Notes: generated by a model not told the origin, from the letters alone. 64,000 nt of DNA from Acinetobacter sp. CS-2 (GCF_016599715.1 NZ_CP067019.1:2418001-2482000); one strand, 5' to 3'. Positions 9,045 to 18,186 are shown, counted from the stretch's first letter. Numbers and translations: made by a program.

Positions 9045-11189
9045 TTAACCTCGCTTATAGGCATTTACAATTGTATCCAAATCATTTGGGACACCTGCGT
9101 TATAGTCTTCAATATTATTTTTCACCAAATAACCCAAAGTATCTGCAACCCCCATAAATACATCAGTTTGTGGTTCGGCTAAAAACTCTTCAGGTTTTTC
9201 TGGGTTCGCTTCTCGTTTTTGTAAATATAAAATAGAGGTTTTAGCACCTGTACCAGACAGCTTAAACGTATCACTCGGTAGAGAAATCACTGCTTTTACA
9301 ATCGCTTTACCACCAACAAACTCGCCAGTTTGCTCATCTTTTTTGCCCATAATATATTCACGGACATAACGATCACCAGAGTTACATAATACTCCGTCTG
9401 GCAACACAATAAACAAGCGACCACCCGGTTTAAGTAATTGCAAACAACGGTCAATAAACAATACAGCAGGGTCAATATTGGCACCGACAGGTTTCCAAAA
9501 ACCTTTATTGTCAGGCTTACTTCCCAGAGCTAAACCACTGACTGTTGGGAATAGACCGTAAAGTGGTTTTTTATCTGAACCGCCCACACGGCGAAGGTCT
9601 GTACGATACCCAGCCCACTTTGGATTGCCATCCACATCTAACTCCAAAGGACCTGTATTTTCCCAACGCATTTTCACATAGTCGTAATATGCATTGTAGC
9701 TGTCTACCGTTTTTTCAGCAGGACGGAAGCCACCTAAAATTTGCTCCATATTGGCTTCATAGACTTTTTTGGACTCACTGCCTTTTTTATCATTCCCAAA
9801 TTTCGGCGTACCAAATGGTGGGTTGGTACAAATTAAATCAAAAGAACATGGTTTTAATGCAGGTGCCGTTAAAGAGTTATCTGTATAGAAAATTTTGGCT
9901 TTAGGTGCACCTTGCAATGCCATATTGACACGTGCCAGCATCACCATACGCGGTGCAGCATCAGCACCAACCAATGATTCATCACGGATTTTCTGTTTTA
10001 ATTTTTGTTTCTCTGCATCGTTTAACCCAACCAATTGTGTATCAATCAAATGGTCAAATTGACTTAAAGCAACTGAACCAAAACCAAAAGAACCACAGGT
10101 TGGATCACAGAAACGGAAATCACCATTCGAGAAACGTGCCATAAACGCATCATCACCTGAAAGATCATGAATCGCCATTTCTACCATAGCCTGCTTAACA
10201 GGATTTGGCGTTAAGTAAACACCTAAACCACCTTTAGATTCGAAATTTGCACGTAAGAATACATCGAATACACGACCCAACAAATCACCTGACACATCAC
10301 CCAAAGTCCCCTGACTCTTCAGCACCTTGCCATCATTAGTCGTTAATTCACCTAAATTTTGAATTGCATCTAACAAATCTTCAAAATTTTTCGGGTTTGC
10401 AAGTCTTAAATGCACTTCATCAGAGAAAATTGCATTCTTAGCACCATCATCACTAATCACAATATAGTCTGGGTGAGTTTTAAATGTGTCAAAAGCATCT
10501 TTGATTTGCTCAACAGCAGTTTCGCCATGTTTTTTTACATATGTTGTATTAAATACATCTGCAAAAAGATGCGTCTTTCCATGACGGTCTGCAAAGCTAA
10601 TATCATTGTGGTAAATACGGAAACTTTCTAAAAAGAGTAGTTTTGCAACTTCTTCAATAATGTCATTTTTATCATTGACCTTATCTTTGGTTACACGGTA
10701 AACATTTTCATGGAAAGCATCAAAACGTTGCATTAAACGTGTATAGATTTTCATAGACCAACGGAAGGTTGGGTCTCGCTCTAAACGCTCAAAACTACGC
10801 ATTTCTTCAAGTGCTGGCAGTTTATCAACCGTATGTGTACCTGTTGAGCCATCACTACCAAATAAACTTAAAATAGCTTGATTACTACTGTCTTTTACTA
10901 CGGCGAATACAGGCCATTCAGTTGTCACATCTTGAAGTAAGGTATATGCAAACTCATCAAATTTTGCAGTATCTGCTACCGTTCCCCAATGCCCATCCGC
11001 CAAGGCAACGAGCATAACTTTTGGTGTAACATTCCCTTCGACCATTCCTTGGATCAGCACAGCCTCAGCAAATTCATGTGCCTCTATGCTTTCTTGTTGC
11101 GCGTTGTAACTTGAAAAATCTTTTTGCAACTGCTCGATAATGTGTTGCAATTGCTCACGCTGTTCAGTTTGTTTTGTATCTTTAGCCAT
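9045..11189 (-). CDS. hsdM: Type I-like N6-adenine DNA methyltransferase (HsdM family)
   Basis: This 714-residue protein has the full set of N6-adenine methylase motifs: GVYLTPNPVKQAM at about 323-335, the SAM-binding loop FCDPTCGSFGFG at about 360-371, and the catalytic NPPF at 456-459. A C-terminal region with GGRLFIVLPDGVLCNSGD follows, as in HsdM. The N-terminal 300 residues are longer than in the smallest HsdM proteins (about 500-530), and hold an additional domain that I do not recognise. It would methylate adenine on a site set by the HsdS encoded two bases downstream. No HsdR-type restriction subunit is visible in the window, so the methylase may serve as the self-marking part of another kind of system. 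Confidence 0.88.
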   Translation of the reverse strand: MAKDTKQTEQREQLQHIIEQLQKDFSSYNAQQESIEAHEFAEAVLIQGMVEGNVTPKVMLVALADGHWGTVADTAKFDEFAYTLLQDVTTEWPVFAVVKDSSNQAILSLFGSDGSTGTHTVDKLPALEEMRSFERLERDPTFRWSMKIYTRLMQRFDAFHENVYRVTKDKVNDKNDIIEEVAKLLFLESFRIYHNDISFADRHGKTHLFADVFNTTYVKKHGETAVEQIKDAFDTFKTHPDYIVISDDGAKNAIFSDEVHLRLANPKNFEDLLDAIQNLGELTTNDGKVLKSQGTLGDVSGDLLGRVFDVFLRANFESKGGLGVYLTPNPVKQAMVEMAIHDLSGDDAFMARFSNGDFRFCDPTCGSFGFGSVALSQFDHLIDTQLVGLNDAEKQKLKQKIRDESLVGADAAPRMVMLARVNMALQGAPKAKIFYTDNSLTAPALKPCSFDLICTNPPFGTPKFGNDKKGSESKKVYEANMEQILGGFRPAEKTVDSYNAYYDYVKMRWENTGPLELDVDGNPKWAGYRTDLRRVGGSDKKPLYGLFPTVSGLALGSKPDNKGFWKPVGANIDPAVLFIDRCLQLLKPGGRLFIVLPDGVLCNSGDRYVREYIMGKKDEQTGEFVGGKAIVKAVISLPSDTFKLSGTGAKTSILYLQKREANPEKPEEFLAEPQTDVFMGVADTLGYLVKNNIEDYNAGVPNDLDTIVNAYKRG

Positions 11190-11215
11190 AGTTCATACAT
11201 CATTCAATAAAGAGA

Positions 11216-11587
11216 TTAGCCCTTAAGCACAACAAAAGGACCTTTAATTTCAAGTTCAGACATATGCTGAACGGTATTTCTAAGCTGTTGTTCAGACATT
11301 CGAACATCGCTTGGTAATCTTTGCAGCATCTGTGCAAGTGGCATTCGCCCACTTGGCGCTTGTTGCAGCAACAATAAAATATGTTGCTCAAGCTTGGGTT
11401 TATCATTTTGCTGAGTACGATCAGACTGACCCACTAGCTTTCTCCATAGCTCTACTTGCTTTGGACCCAAAGCCAAACTTTGCCAAAGTGATCTATGCTC
11501 ATCATAAAAATCATCTAATGGTTTACCATCCACATCAGTAGAATTTAAAATTTTCTGAAGCTGTGTTTTGAGTTGCTGCTGGTCCAT
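11216..11587 (-). CDS. Small unknown protein between the two methylase genes
   Basis: A 123-residue hydrophilic protein, rich in Gln and Leu, that I do not recognise. The C-terminal half (about residues 70-118: KLEQHILLLLQQAPSG, then MSEQQLRNTVQHMSELE, then a short strand GPFVVLKG) has the helix-helix-strand order of a winged-helix fold, so it may bind DNA or a protein partner; this is a guess from pattern alone. It ends 26 bases before the hsdM start and shares its direction, so it belongs to the same transcript. A 131-base gap without visible genes separates it from the upstream short methylase. Confidence 0.6.
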   Translation of the reverse strand: MDQQQLKTQLQKILNSTDVDGKPLDDFYDEHRSLWQSLALGPKQVELWRKLVGQSDRTQQNDKPKLEQHILLLLQQAPSGRMPLAQMLQRLPSDVRMSEQQLRNTVQHMSELEIKGPFVVLKG

Positions 11588-11718
11588 ATCTATCCAGTCG
11601 AATTATTTTACCCTTCGTTACATAGTACAACAATCTGATCATGTCTCATTGATTCCCTAAAGAAAACTGCTTGATTTCTCAACATATAAATCAACCAGCT
11701 CACTTCTCGAATGAAGCT

Positions 11719-13005
11719 TTAACGTGTGTTCTGCCCACATTGTTCCAATAATTTGCGTAGCTTCGCTTGGGCACTGATGAAATTTTGTTCAAGTTCTTGT
11801 AACTTCTGATGCTCTTGAACTAAATCTAAACGTTTGACCTGAATTTCATTAATGAAATATTTATTAAAACTCAAGCTCATATCATTAGATCGAATTTCAT
11901 CAACAGTCACGATCTTACAAACATCTTCATCTACTTTGCCATGAAAAACGGATGCTATATGCTGAAGATCTTCGTCAGAAATTGTTGAACGTAAAACTTT
12001 TCGTTTTACAAACTGACTAATATCAATCAACTTAACGCCTTTGTGCTGCTTCCCGGCCTTATTTAATACCAACAATATTGTCTCAATTTTGCTATGTTGC
12101 ATGAATCCCTTAGGCAATAAAATAATGCTATCAATCCAATCGTTTTCTAATAACTCAGATCTCAAAGCAAGGTCATACCCACCTCTAAACAACCACCCAG
12201 ATGGAACTTGGATAAATGCTTTTCCAGTTTCATTTAATTGGTAAAATGCTTGTTGAATCCATGCACTATCAGAAGCATTGGTTGGCATAATTTTAGATAA
12301 ATGTCTTAAATACAGCGTGCTCTTTAACGCATTTGGATTAATTCGTTCACCAAACGGCGGTGTAGAGATAACCAAATCTACTTCATTGGACAACTCATTT
12401 GCAGTTAATGAATCTTGCAACTGGCAATCTAAACGTTTACCAGCCAATTTAAATAGAACTTCAGCCATCGCAAGTGGTAATTGATTAATGTCTCGAAGAT
12501 AGTAATCTTGAGCATTCATCTTAGAGGCAATCAAACCAATCCCTGAAGCACCATCATAGAAACGATTTACCTGTTGGTCACCAACCAGCACTTTAACTAA
12601 ATTTGCCAAAATTTCATTACTGCTAAAAAATTCATAATTGAATTCATCAGCTAACACCTCAGCTAGTACCTGAGCAACTGCTTTTCCATAGTCTTCAGCA
12701 TTTCCATAACTCGCAAATGCCTCAATGAAAGCTCTGAGGATGATGGAAAACTCAACTTCATCTAGCTTCTCTGTGACCAAAGCATCGATAAACTTCAGAT
12801 CCGTTTCACGTAAGAACTGTTTGATTTCATCTTTTACTTTAGTTTTGCTCAGCTTCTCAAGCGAGCGAGCAAAATCTACATCCATAAAACATACGTAAGC
12901 GGCAAGAGTGACCAGTTCAGGAATATGCTCCGCTTTTTGGAACATATGTAAAGCATCTAAACTTTGTTTAATACGCACTTTCAAATCGAATTGACTATTT
13001 TTCAT
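11719..13005 (-). CDS. Short HsdM-like methyltransferase with altered motif IV
   Basis: About 428 residues from the ATG at 13005, which has GAGGGTG ahead of it (GTG codons at 13020 and 13014 are alternatives). The fold is that of an HsdM-type N6-adenine methylase: a SAM loop FYDGASGIG and motif IV in LVISTPPFGERI. The motif is TPPF, not NPPF or DPPY, and the SAM loop has FYDGASG where FxDPxxGxG is usual. The catalytic Asn/Asp is thus replaced by Thr and the Pro of the SAM loop is lost. It is shorter than the other HsdM. It may be a non-catalytic SAM-binding or DNA-recognition partner of the half-size S protein encoded just upstream, or a weak enzyme. It overlaps or abuts that gene. Confidence 0.75.
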   Translation of the reverse strand: MKNSQFDLKVRIKQSLDALHMFQKAEHIPELVTLAAYVCFMDVDFARSLEKLSKTKVKDEIKQFLRETDLKFIDALVTEKLDEVEFSIILRAFIEAFASYGNAEDYGKAVAQVLAEVLADEFNYEFFSSNEILANLVKVLVGDQQVNRFYDGASGIGLIASKMNAQDYYLRDINQLPLAMAEVLFKLAGKRLDCQLQDSLTANELSNEVDLVISTPPFGERINPNALKSTLYLRHLSKIMPTNASDSAWIQQAFYQLNETGKAFIQVPSGWLFRGGYDLALRSELLENDWIDSIILLPKGFMQHSKIETILLVLNKAGKQHKGVKLIDISQFVKRKVLRSTISDEDLQHIASVFHGKVDEDVCKIVTVDEIRSNDMSLSFNKYFINEIQVKRLDLVQEHQKLQELEQNFISAQAKLRKLLEQCGQNTR

Positions 13006-13016
13006 CTCTGTCACCC

Positions 13017-13616
13017 TCACATCATTAGTTGCTGTAAGCTAGCTTCAACAGTTAATTTCTGTTGCACTTTCAATTTATCCAATAAACCTAGCGCTTCAAT
13101 ATTTGCATAAAATATTGAAGAGATTAGCTTTTGTTGCTCTGCCTCAGGTACATTTATCTCTAAGTTCTTCAAACTTGATATCGATAAACCACGTACCGTT
13201 GAACCAATTGAAATTTCATCCATCAGTGCTTGACCATGACTACTATTAATAAAACTCACAATCACTTCAGGCAAAACACCATCTTTGCAACGAATCACAA
13301 AAATATTAGGCGATGCAATACTTGGAATTTCCAAATCATTCTTTTGAAATATTGCAGCACGAAAATTACTACCTCGTGCCATTAACAGAATGTCATTCTC
13401 TAACAACACATGACCATCTAAACGACCTTGTTCAATACAAACTTTCTTTAGATCATTTTCATTACATTGTACAAGGCCATTTTCTAGTAAGTTATTCCCA
13501 TTTAGACATACTACTTCTATAAAACCAGGTTTAACTTCTGTTATTTCTCGATGATTTGCAGCGCTTAATCCAGACTGAATTGTTGCAAAATGAGTGAGAG
13601 CTTTCTTCTTATTCAT
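13017..13616 (-). CDS. Half-size HsdS-like specificity protein
   Basis: A 199-residue protein resembling one half of HsdS: one target-recognition domain (VVCLNGNNLLENGLVQC, GHVLLENDILLMARGSNFRAAIF) followed by the conserved repeat STVRGLSISSLKNLEINVPEAEQQKLI and a terminal helix for the coiled-coil spacer. Natural half-size S subunits can act as dimers, reading a palindromic site. The ATG has TAGGAG six bases upstream and is the first gene of the operon that runs left past the window edge. It is paired with the short methylase, as the full HsdS is paired with the full HsdM. Confidence 0.82.
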   Translation of the reverse strand: MNKKKALTHFATIQSGLSAANHREITEVKPGFIEVVCLNGNNLLENGLVQCNENDLKKVCIEQGRLDGHVLLENDILLMARGSNFRAAIFQKNDLEIPSIASPNIFVIRCKDGVLPEVIVSFINSSHGQALMDEISIGSTVRGLSISSLKNLEINVPEAEQQKLISSIFYANIEALGLLDKLKVQQKLTVEASLQQLMM

Positions 13617-13635
13617 AAACTACTCCTAATACATT

Positions 13636-13697
13636 TAATTTCGTACATAGTGTACGATTTATAACTTTAATGTATTACGATTTAGGATTATTGTCAA
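13636..13697 (-). promoter_or_regulatory. Promoter with CGTAC palindromic operator for the operon
   Basis: On the minus strand a TTGACA box (13692-13697) is followed 17 bases later by TACATT, a plausible sigma-70 promoter. Just downstream is the palindrome CGTACATAGTGTACG (13642-13656). Further copies of the half-site TCGTA or its inverse occur around it (near 13678 and 13698), so a repressor or controller protein probably binds several half-sites across the promoter. The spacing and boxes are direct observation; the regulator is unknown. Confidence 0.55.
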
Positions 13698-13901
13698 TCG
13701 TACTTCAAATATTATTTTTAAAGAGTATAACAATAAGCCATAAATTGCTGAATAAATTTATTTTTTTATTTTTAAATAACAATCAGCATACCAGTCTAGA
13801 TAACAGACATTAAGAATTAGAGCAAAAAACTCTAGAAAATGTGTTCCTTCATTAGCGTATGTAATCTTTCATTTTTATTCTGAATTTTGTCATTATTAGA
13901 G

Positions 13902-14927
13902 TTAGAAAACACAAATCCCTCCCTGTGCTGGCTCCCACTTCAGCCGACTTCCCAACGTCAAAGTAGCGCAGTTATACGCGTCTTGTAAAAAACCACGGCG
14001 CGTTTGTTCTGTGAAACCTGTTTGTGCGATGAGCGTCTCTCTCAATGGATGATGGCTGGTAATCAGGTATTCATTACGCTTATGTAAGCGCTCCAATAAA
14101 TTAACCGAAGGTAAGCGATCAAATTTACCCTGTTGCCCTCGATTACATTCAGGACATGCTAAGACGAGATTTGCCACCCCATTAATTGGCTTTTGAATAT
14201 CGCAATCTCTTAACTTATGTGGAAAGAAATGATCTACATCGGCTGAATGGGCTTGGAGTTGTTCAATCGTAATAGGGGCAAAACAGTAAAAACAACGGCT
14301 TTTCTGATAACCATTTAAAGCTGACTTTGCCAAGGTCACATTCACTCGTCTAATCTTATTGTCTGCGACCAATATTCCTCGATCATCATGCTGAATCTGA
14401 ACCAAATGCTTTGGGAGATTCATATCCCATGCTGTTTCGACCAATCGCCAACGTGCCTCGGTCTCATCAATCAAATCTAAAGCATTTGGTGCTTCAAACA
14501 ATTTGAAAACCTCATCGGTGAGGATAATACCTTTATGCGATTTACGGGCATCCTCAAAGAACCGCTTTGGCAATTCTTGCTGATGCACATTATGAAAAGC
14601 ATCTATCACATTCACAAAACCAAACTGTACCGTCTTATTAATCAGCGTCTGGTGATCGATCTCACCTAAATTAAATGAGCGACAGAAATCCAAATACTTA
14701 CTCGAACTTGAAGTCGCCTGCTTATCCACTAATTTCAAATGTTCACAGATGTGTCGACTAAAAGGCTCTGCCAATTGATCAAGAGTGACAATGGTATTAC
14801 CCTGTGCCTTGAGTTCATACAATGACTTGGCTAAAGCAAACTTATAAGATGCGACGTTCCGCCCAAAGAGAATAATGGCACGCCAATAATTTTCTAAAGA
14901 GGGTTCAATTTCATAGAATTCGGACAT
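13902..14927 (-). CDS. HNH endonuclease (zinc-finger type)
   Basis: A 341-residue protein. The C-terminal half holds an HNH site framed by zinc-binding pairs: CFYC, then DVDHFFPHKLRD with the first His, then NLVLACPECNRG with the Asn, the second CxxC and the CNRG ending usual for HNH nucleases of defence loci. The N-terminal 200 residues are mostly helical and unrecognised. The start ATG is 19 bases after the stop of the GIY-YIG gene with a weak AGGGA site, so three genes (methyltransferase, GIY-YIG, HNH) form one unit. It probably cuts DNA as the effector of a restriction-type module; the target is not known. The 285 bases between it and the operon to the left are AT-rich and hold that operon's promoter. 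Confidence 0.8.
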   Translation of the reverse strand: MSEFYEIEPSLENYWRAIILFGRNVASYKFALAKSLYELKAQGNTIVTLDQLAEPFSRHICEHLKLVDKQATSSSSKYLDFCRSFNLGEIDHQTLINKTVQFGFVNVIDAFHNVHQQELPKRFFEDARKSHKGIILTDEVFKLFEAPNALDLIDETEARWRLVETAWDMNLPKHLVQIQHDDRGILVADNKIRRVNVTLAKSALNGYQKSRCFYCFAPITIEQLQAHSADVDHFFPHKLRDCDIQKPINGVANLVLACPECNRGQQGKFDRLPSVNLLERLHKRNEYLITSHHPLRETLIAQTGFTEQTRRGFLQDAYNCATLTLGSRLKWEPAQGGICVF

Positions 14928-14945
14928 TTATACATTCCCTATTCG

Positions 14946-15551
14946 CTATGCTGTAACACAGGTACGTTTGCTATGAGACTCATCTGCAATATCCAAAATA
15001 CGTGCTTGATCAATTGCAGCTTTTCTTAGACAAGACAAGCTACTCTTAAATTCATGCTCATTACCCTTAAGATTTAATGGCAATGAAATTTGCTTCAGTA
15101 ATTCTTCTTCAACTATCCAAGGTTCAGGCATGACAATGTAAGAAACAGCAGCATTCTCTTGCATCCATTGATCAAGCCATTGCTCTCCCAAATGAGTGAA
15201 GGTCATCCTTTTACCAGAACCAACACGACGAAGTGGATACCCACTTTGCTCAGCAAGTAATACCCCAAGAGTCCGTCTTAAGGTTGATCCCTCTGCATTA
15301 CCAAAATAATGGGTTCGAATACGTGTCTTTAATGTGGCTTTACTATTCGGCTTGCCCTTTTTGTCAGGCGAAATCCCTGCATAGACCAAAGAATACGCCC
15401 CATATCGAATGCAAGAATCCAAAGGAATATTTACTGGTAAGTTCTTAATCCACCAAAAATAAACACCATGTTCAGCCGGAATATTTTGCTGCTTTTCTTT
15501 GATCTCATGCCTTTGAATAAGATGCGTTGGATAATAGTTAAAACTCATCAT
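14946..15551 (-). CDS. GIY-YIG nuclease-like protein
   Basis: About 201 residues from the ATG pair at 15551/15548, inside the end of the methyltransferase gene (overlap of 14 bases; AAGA lies ahead). The longer frame upstream merely reads the methyltransferase gene in another frame and is not used. The GIY-YIG signature is GVYFWW then SLVYAGISPDKKGKP (a V-Y-F and V-Y-A-G version), followed by LKTRIRTHYFGNAEGSTLRR with the catalytic-type Arg and a helix; the family's conserved Glu may be in WIVEEELL. It lies in an operon with a methyltransferase and an HNH nuclease, giving two different nuclease folds in one unit. Confidence 0.78.
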   Translation of the reverse strand: MMSFNYYPTHLIQRHEIKEKQQNIPAEHGVYFWWIKNLPVNIPLDSCIRYGAYSLVYAGISPDKKGKPNSKATLKTRIRTHYFGNAEGSTLRRTLGVLLAEQSGYPLRRVGSGKRMTFTHLGEQWLDQWMQENAAVSYIVMPEPWIVEEELLKQISLPLNLKGNEHEFKSSLSCLRKAAIDQARILDIADESHSKRTCVTA

Positions 15552-16125
15552 TCTTCCATAAAATATTGAGCCACCGCTCCTCTCGATCCGGTCTCTTATC
15601 CACCGTAATCCACTGATCAACCAAACTGACCTGCTCAAACTGTGCCAAGAGTTCCTGCGCTTGCCGTTCATTCAGATCAGTAAACTCTCGGCCATCCTTT
15701 TCTCGATCTGAACCCCCATATTTAAAAGACATATAAATCACACCAGTAGGCTTTAAGGCGCGAAGTATTTTCTCTAGTACTTCAGCTAATCTACGGCGCT
15801 CACAGTGAAGTAGCGAAGCGCATGCCCAAATACCATCGTAAGCAGCGATTTCATTGAGCTCATAGAAGCTTTGATGTTTCACTTGTATACCTGTCAGCTC
15901 CGTTGCCTTTTTAACCAGGGCTTCAGAGTAGTCGATTGCAGTGACCCGATAGCCTTTATTCTTAAAAGCTAAACTATCTCGTCCCGACCCACAGCCTAGA
16001 TCTAAAACATAGGCATTTTCGGGTAACAAGGCTAGAAATGGCTGGTACAGGCTTTCCATATCGACATTGAGCGTTGAGTAGGTAAATTCTTCTGCATGAT
16101 GGTTGTAATAATCTATTGTTTTCAT
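15538..16125 (-). CDS. Class I SAM-dependent methyltransferase
   Basis: A 195-residue protein from the ATG at 16125 (MKTIDYYNHHAEEF, the usual beginning of this family); a TTG 11 codons upstream is unlikely. Motif I is VLDLGCGSGRDSLAF, motif II ends in AIDYSE, and a post-I region YDGIWACASLLH follows, typical of small Rossmann-fold methyltransferases of the TehB/UbiE type. No DNA-methylase motif (NPPY, PCQ) is present, so it most likely methylates a small molecule or protein, not DNA. Its tight overlap with a GIY-YIG gene and adjacency to an HNH gene suggests a role in the same unit. No clear ribosome site is visible. Confidence 0.8.
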   Translation of the reverse strand: MKTIDYYNHHAEEFTYSTLNVDMESLYQPFLALLPENAYVLDLGCGSGRDSLAFKNKGYRVTAIDYSEALVKKATELTGIQVKHQSFYELNEIAAYDGIWACASLLHCERRRLAEVLEKILRALKPTGVIYMSFKYGGSDREKDGREFTDLNERQAQELLAQFEQVSLVDQWITVDKRPDREERWLNILWKNDEF

Positions 16126-16187
16126 AAATATATTTAAAAAAATAAATTTAAAAAGCAAGGGAGCCTAAGCCCCCCCTCCATAACTCA

Positions 16188-18017
16188 CTAAACGATATTA
16201 TCATCCGATAAAGTCTTTCCCATTACTCTAGAAATAATCATAAGCAGTTGCTGTTGGCGAGCACTAATAAAAGCTTCAAAATCATCGGCTCTTAATAAAT
16301 CGGGTTCAATAAAATGTGTTGCTAGGATTTCGTTCATATTAAAATCATTAATCAACACAGTCTTATGATTTTGCAAATCATTAAGATATTTCGATGGTGC
16401 TTTACCTCCTATCATACGATTTGCTTTATACGAAATTGGTGTTTTATTAAGGATAGAATCATATATTTTGGAAGGCTTACCATTTTCTTCACACCATTTT
16501 TTCGGGAAAATATGGTGAATGTCCAATGCAACTTCTTCGACATCTAAATTTTGAACAGATTCCTTCCAGAAGAAGTCTTGAGCACCCTCTCTTAATACCA
16601 ATGTATTTAGACCTTTATATGCAGCACTCAAGCGAGATCTTAGAGTTTTCAGACGTTGTGCCTGGAATGATGCTTCTTGAATTGTTCTAACCTCATGATC
16701 TGGATTTTGAACCCAATTACTAAAGTCCTCTAGGTCATTGGCAATACGTGTTTCTACGGCGCCACCATAAAGTTCACCAAGCACCCCACACCAGAACCAT
16801 TGGCTTAACTTTTCATAGATTTTTGGTTCTAACCATCGCTCTTTAAGCAAAGTGAGAATTGCTGCTAGAGGTACCAACTGCGTGCGGTATGGTAAATCCT
16901 TAGTAAAGAAAAAACATTCCTTGCGCAAGAACTTAGCAACTAATATAAAACCATATTCAACATCATTCGACCATTTTTCATAATCAGTTAATGACATCCC
17001 CAATATTGCTGCACGCTTTGCACTTACTGCAGAAATAAATTTACCAGTTTTATTGGCTGCAATATCTGCTTTTCTCTGTTCCAATGTACTTAATAAGCTT
17101 ATGGCTTGTAAGTAATCCGTCGGCTCTACCTGCTTTAATATAGATTCTTTATCACTCAATCTTTTAGCACGACCAATAGGATTACGCTCAGGGTGCCCAT
17201 ACCAATCATCTCTGAGGTTATACCCTTCAGCAGCAAATGTCGCTGTAACAAGTTCAAATACAGATAATGGAACACCCCCTGTATTCACTTTTTCAAATAC
17301 CAAACAAACTGCTTCTTTAGAGTTCTCTTTATTTAATTTAATAACCGGTACCGCATACTGTCTAAAGCTTTCAAGAATTTTTTCTCTGAAGTCCATATAT
17401 TCTTGAATTCTGTTTGCATGGTTTCTAAATAAAATTACTTCCCATTCATTGGCATTAAAAATTCGATTACATGGGAAAAAGAATGCTTTGCACTCTTTTT
17501 CCGTGGTAGAAAAATCTAGCTCAATCTCTTCGCCTTGTTCATCGACTACCTTCTTAACATCTCGGCCAAAATTTGTTTTAACAATTTTATCTTCATCTAC
17601 TGAAATAAATGCATCTTCTAAATTTCCACTCAATGCCATTTCAATATCAATATAATAATGACGTTTAATGACTCGACCTTTTTCATCGAAAGTCTTAACT
17701 GGTTTATCCAGTTTCAGCACTTGTGTTAGAGACGTTAAGCGTTGTTGCCCGTCCAAGACCAGCTCTTCAGGCTCTATATCCTTTTTGGCAAGCTCTACAT
17801 TTTCGATTGGACGTACCTGAAATTTTACGTCTCCCCCTGTCTCTAACAGCATCACTGCACCAACAGGAAATGACCTCGCAATACTCACTAATAATGATTT
17901 GATATGAGCGTCATCCCAGACCCAGCCACGTTGAAAGTCTGGTAACTGTAATTTCCCCTCAACAATTTTTTTTAAAATTTCACTTAAGTTTTCTTTGGTA
18001 CTGTCAAAATTACTCAT
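16188..18017 (-). CDS. DUF262/DUF1524 protein (GmrSD-like restriction enzyme)
   Basis: This 609-residue protein has an N-terminal DUF262 (ParB/Srx-like) domain with LPDFQRGWVWDD at about 25-36, VLDGQQRLTSL at about 87-97 and VFEKVNTGG near 240, and a C-terminal DUF1524 HNH domain with LDIHHIFPKKWCEENGK near residue 500. This is the arrangement of GmrSD-type IV restriction enzymes, in which DUF262 uses nucleotides and the HNH site cuts modified phage DNA; SspE of phosphorothioation systems is built similarly. It stands 62 bases upstream of the small methyltransferase, in the same direction, and may share its transcript. A stop-codon-free frame and intact motifs suggest it is functional. Confidence 0.88.
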   Translation of the reverse strand: MSNFDSTKENLSEILKKIVEGKLQLPDFQRGWVWDDAHIKSLLVSIARSFPVGAVMLLETGGDVKFQVRPIENVELAKKDIEPEELVLDGQQRLTSLTQVLKLDKPVKTFDEKGRVIKRHYYIDIEMALSGNLEDAFISVDEDKIVKTNFGRDVKKVVDEQGEEIELDFSTTEKECKAFFFPCNRIFNANEWEVILFRNHANRIQEYMDFREKILESFRQYAVPVIKLNKENSKEAVCLVFEKVNTGGVPLSVFELVTATFAAEGYNLRDDWYGHPERNPIGRAKRLSDKESILKQVEPTDYLQAISLLSTLEQRKADIAANKTGKFISAVSAKRAAILGMSLTDYEKWSNDVEYGFILVAKFLRKECFFFTKDLPYRTQLVPLAAILTLLKERWLEPKIYEKLSQWFWCGVLGELYGGAVETRIANDLEDFSNWVQNPDHEVRTIQEASFQAQRLKTLRSRLSAAYKGLNTLVLREGAQDFFWKESVQNLDVEEVALDIHHIFPKKWCEENGKPSKIYDSILNKTPISYKANRMIGGKAPSKYLNDLQNHKTVLINDFNMNEILATHFIEPDLLRADDFEAFISARQQQLLMIISRVMGKTLSDDNIV

Positions 18018-18186
18018 GTATAAAAAATCACGTATTTATGTTTTAGCTTAAAATACATGACATAAAAAAATTATCAATGAATTACAACGGCCTATTACTA
18101 AAGTTTTAATCCTAATTCCGTTGTGACTCTTCTTAGGCTATTTCCCTTCATAAAAATAAAACTTACTGCTGCTAACCTACAACAAT

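Noticed and set aside
1..13616. Calling the left operon BREX or a complete type I restriction system
   Set aside because: No PglZ, BrxL, one-piece PglX or HsdR is visible, and the 1425-residue ATPase is not shown to be BrxC.
15552..15671. N-terminal extension of the GIY-YIG gene to 15671
   Set aside because: The extra 40 codons read the end of the methyltransferase gene in another frame, and the ATG pair at 15551 is the sensible start.
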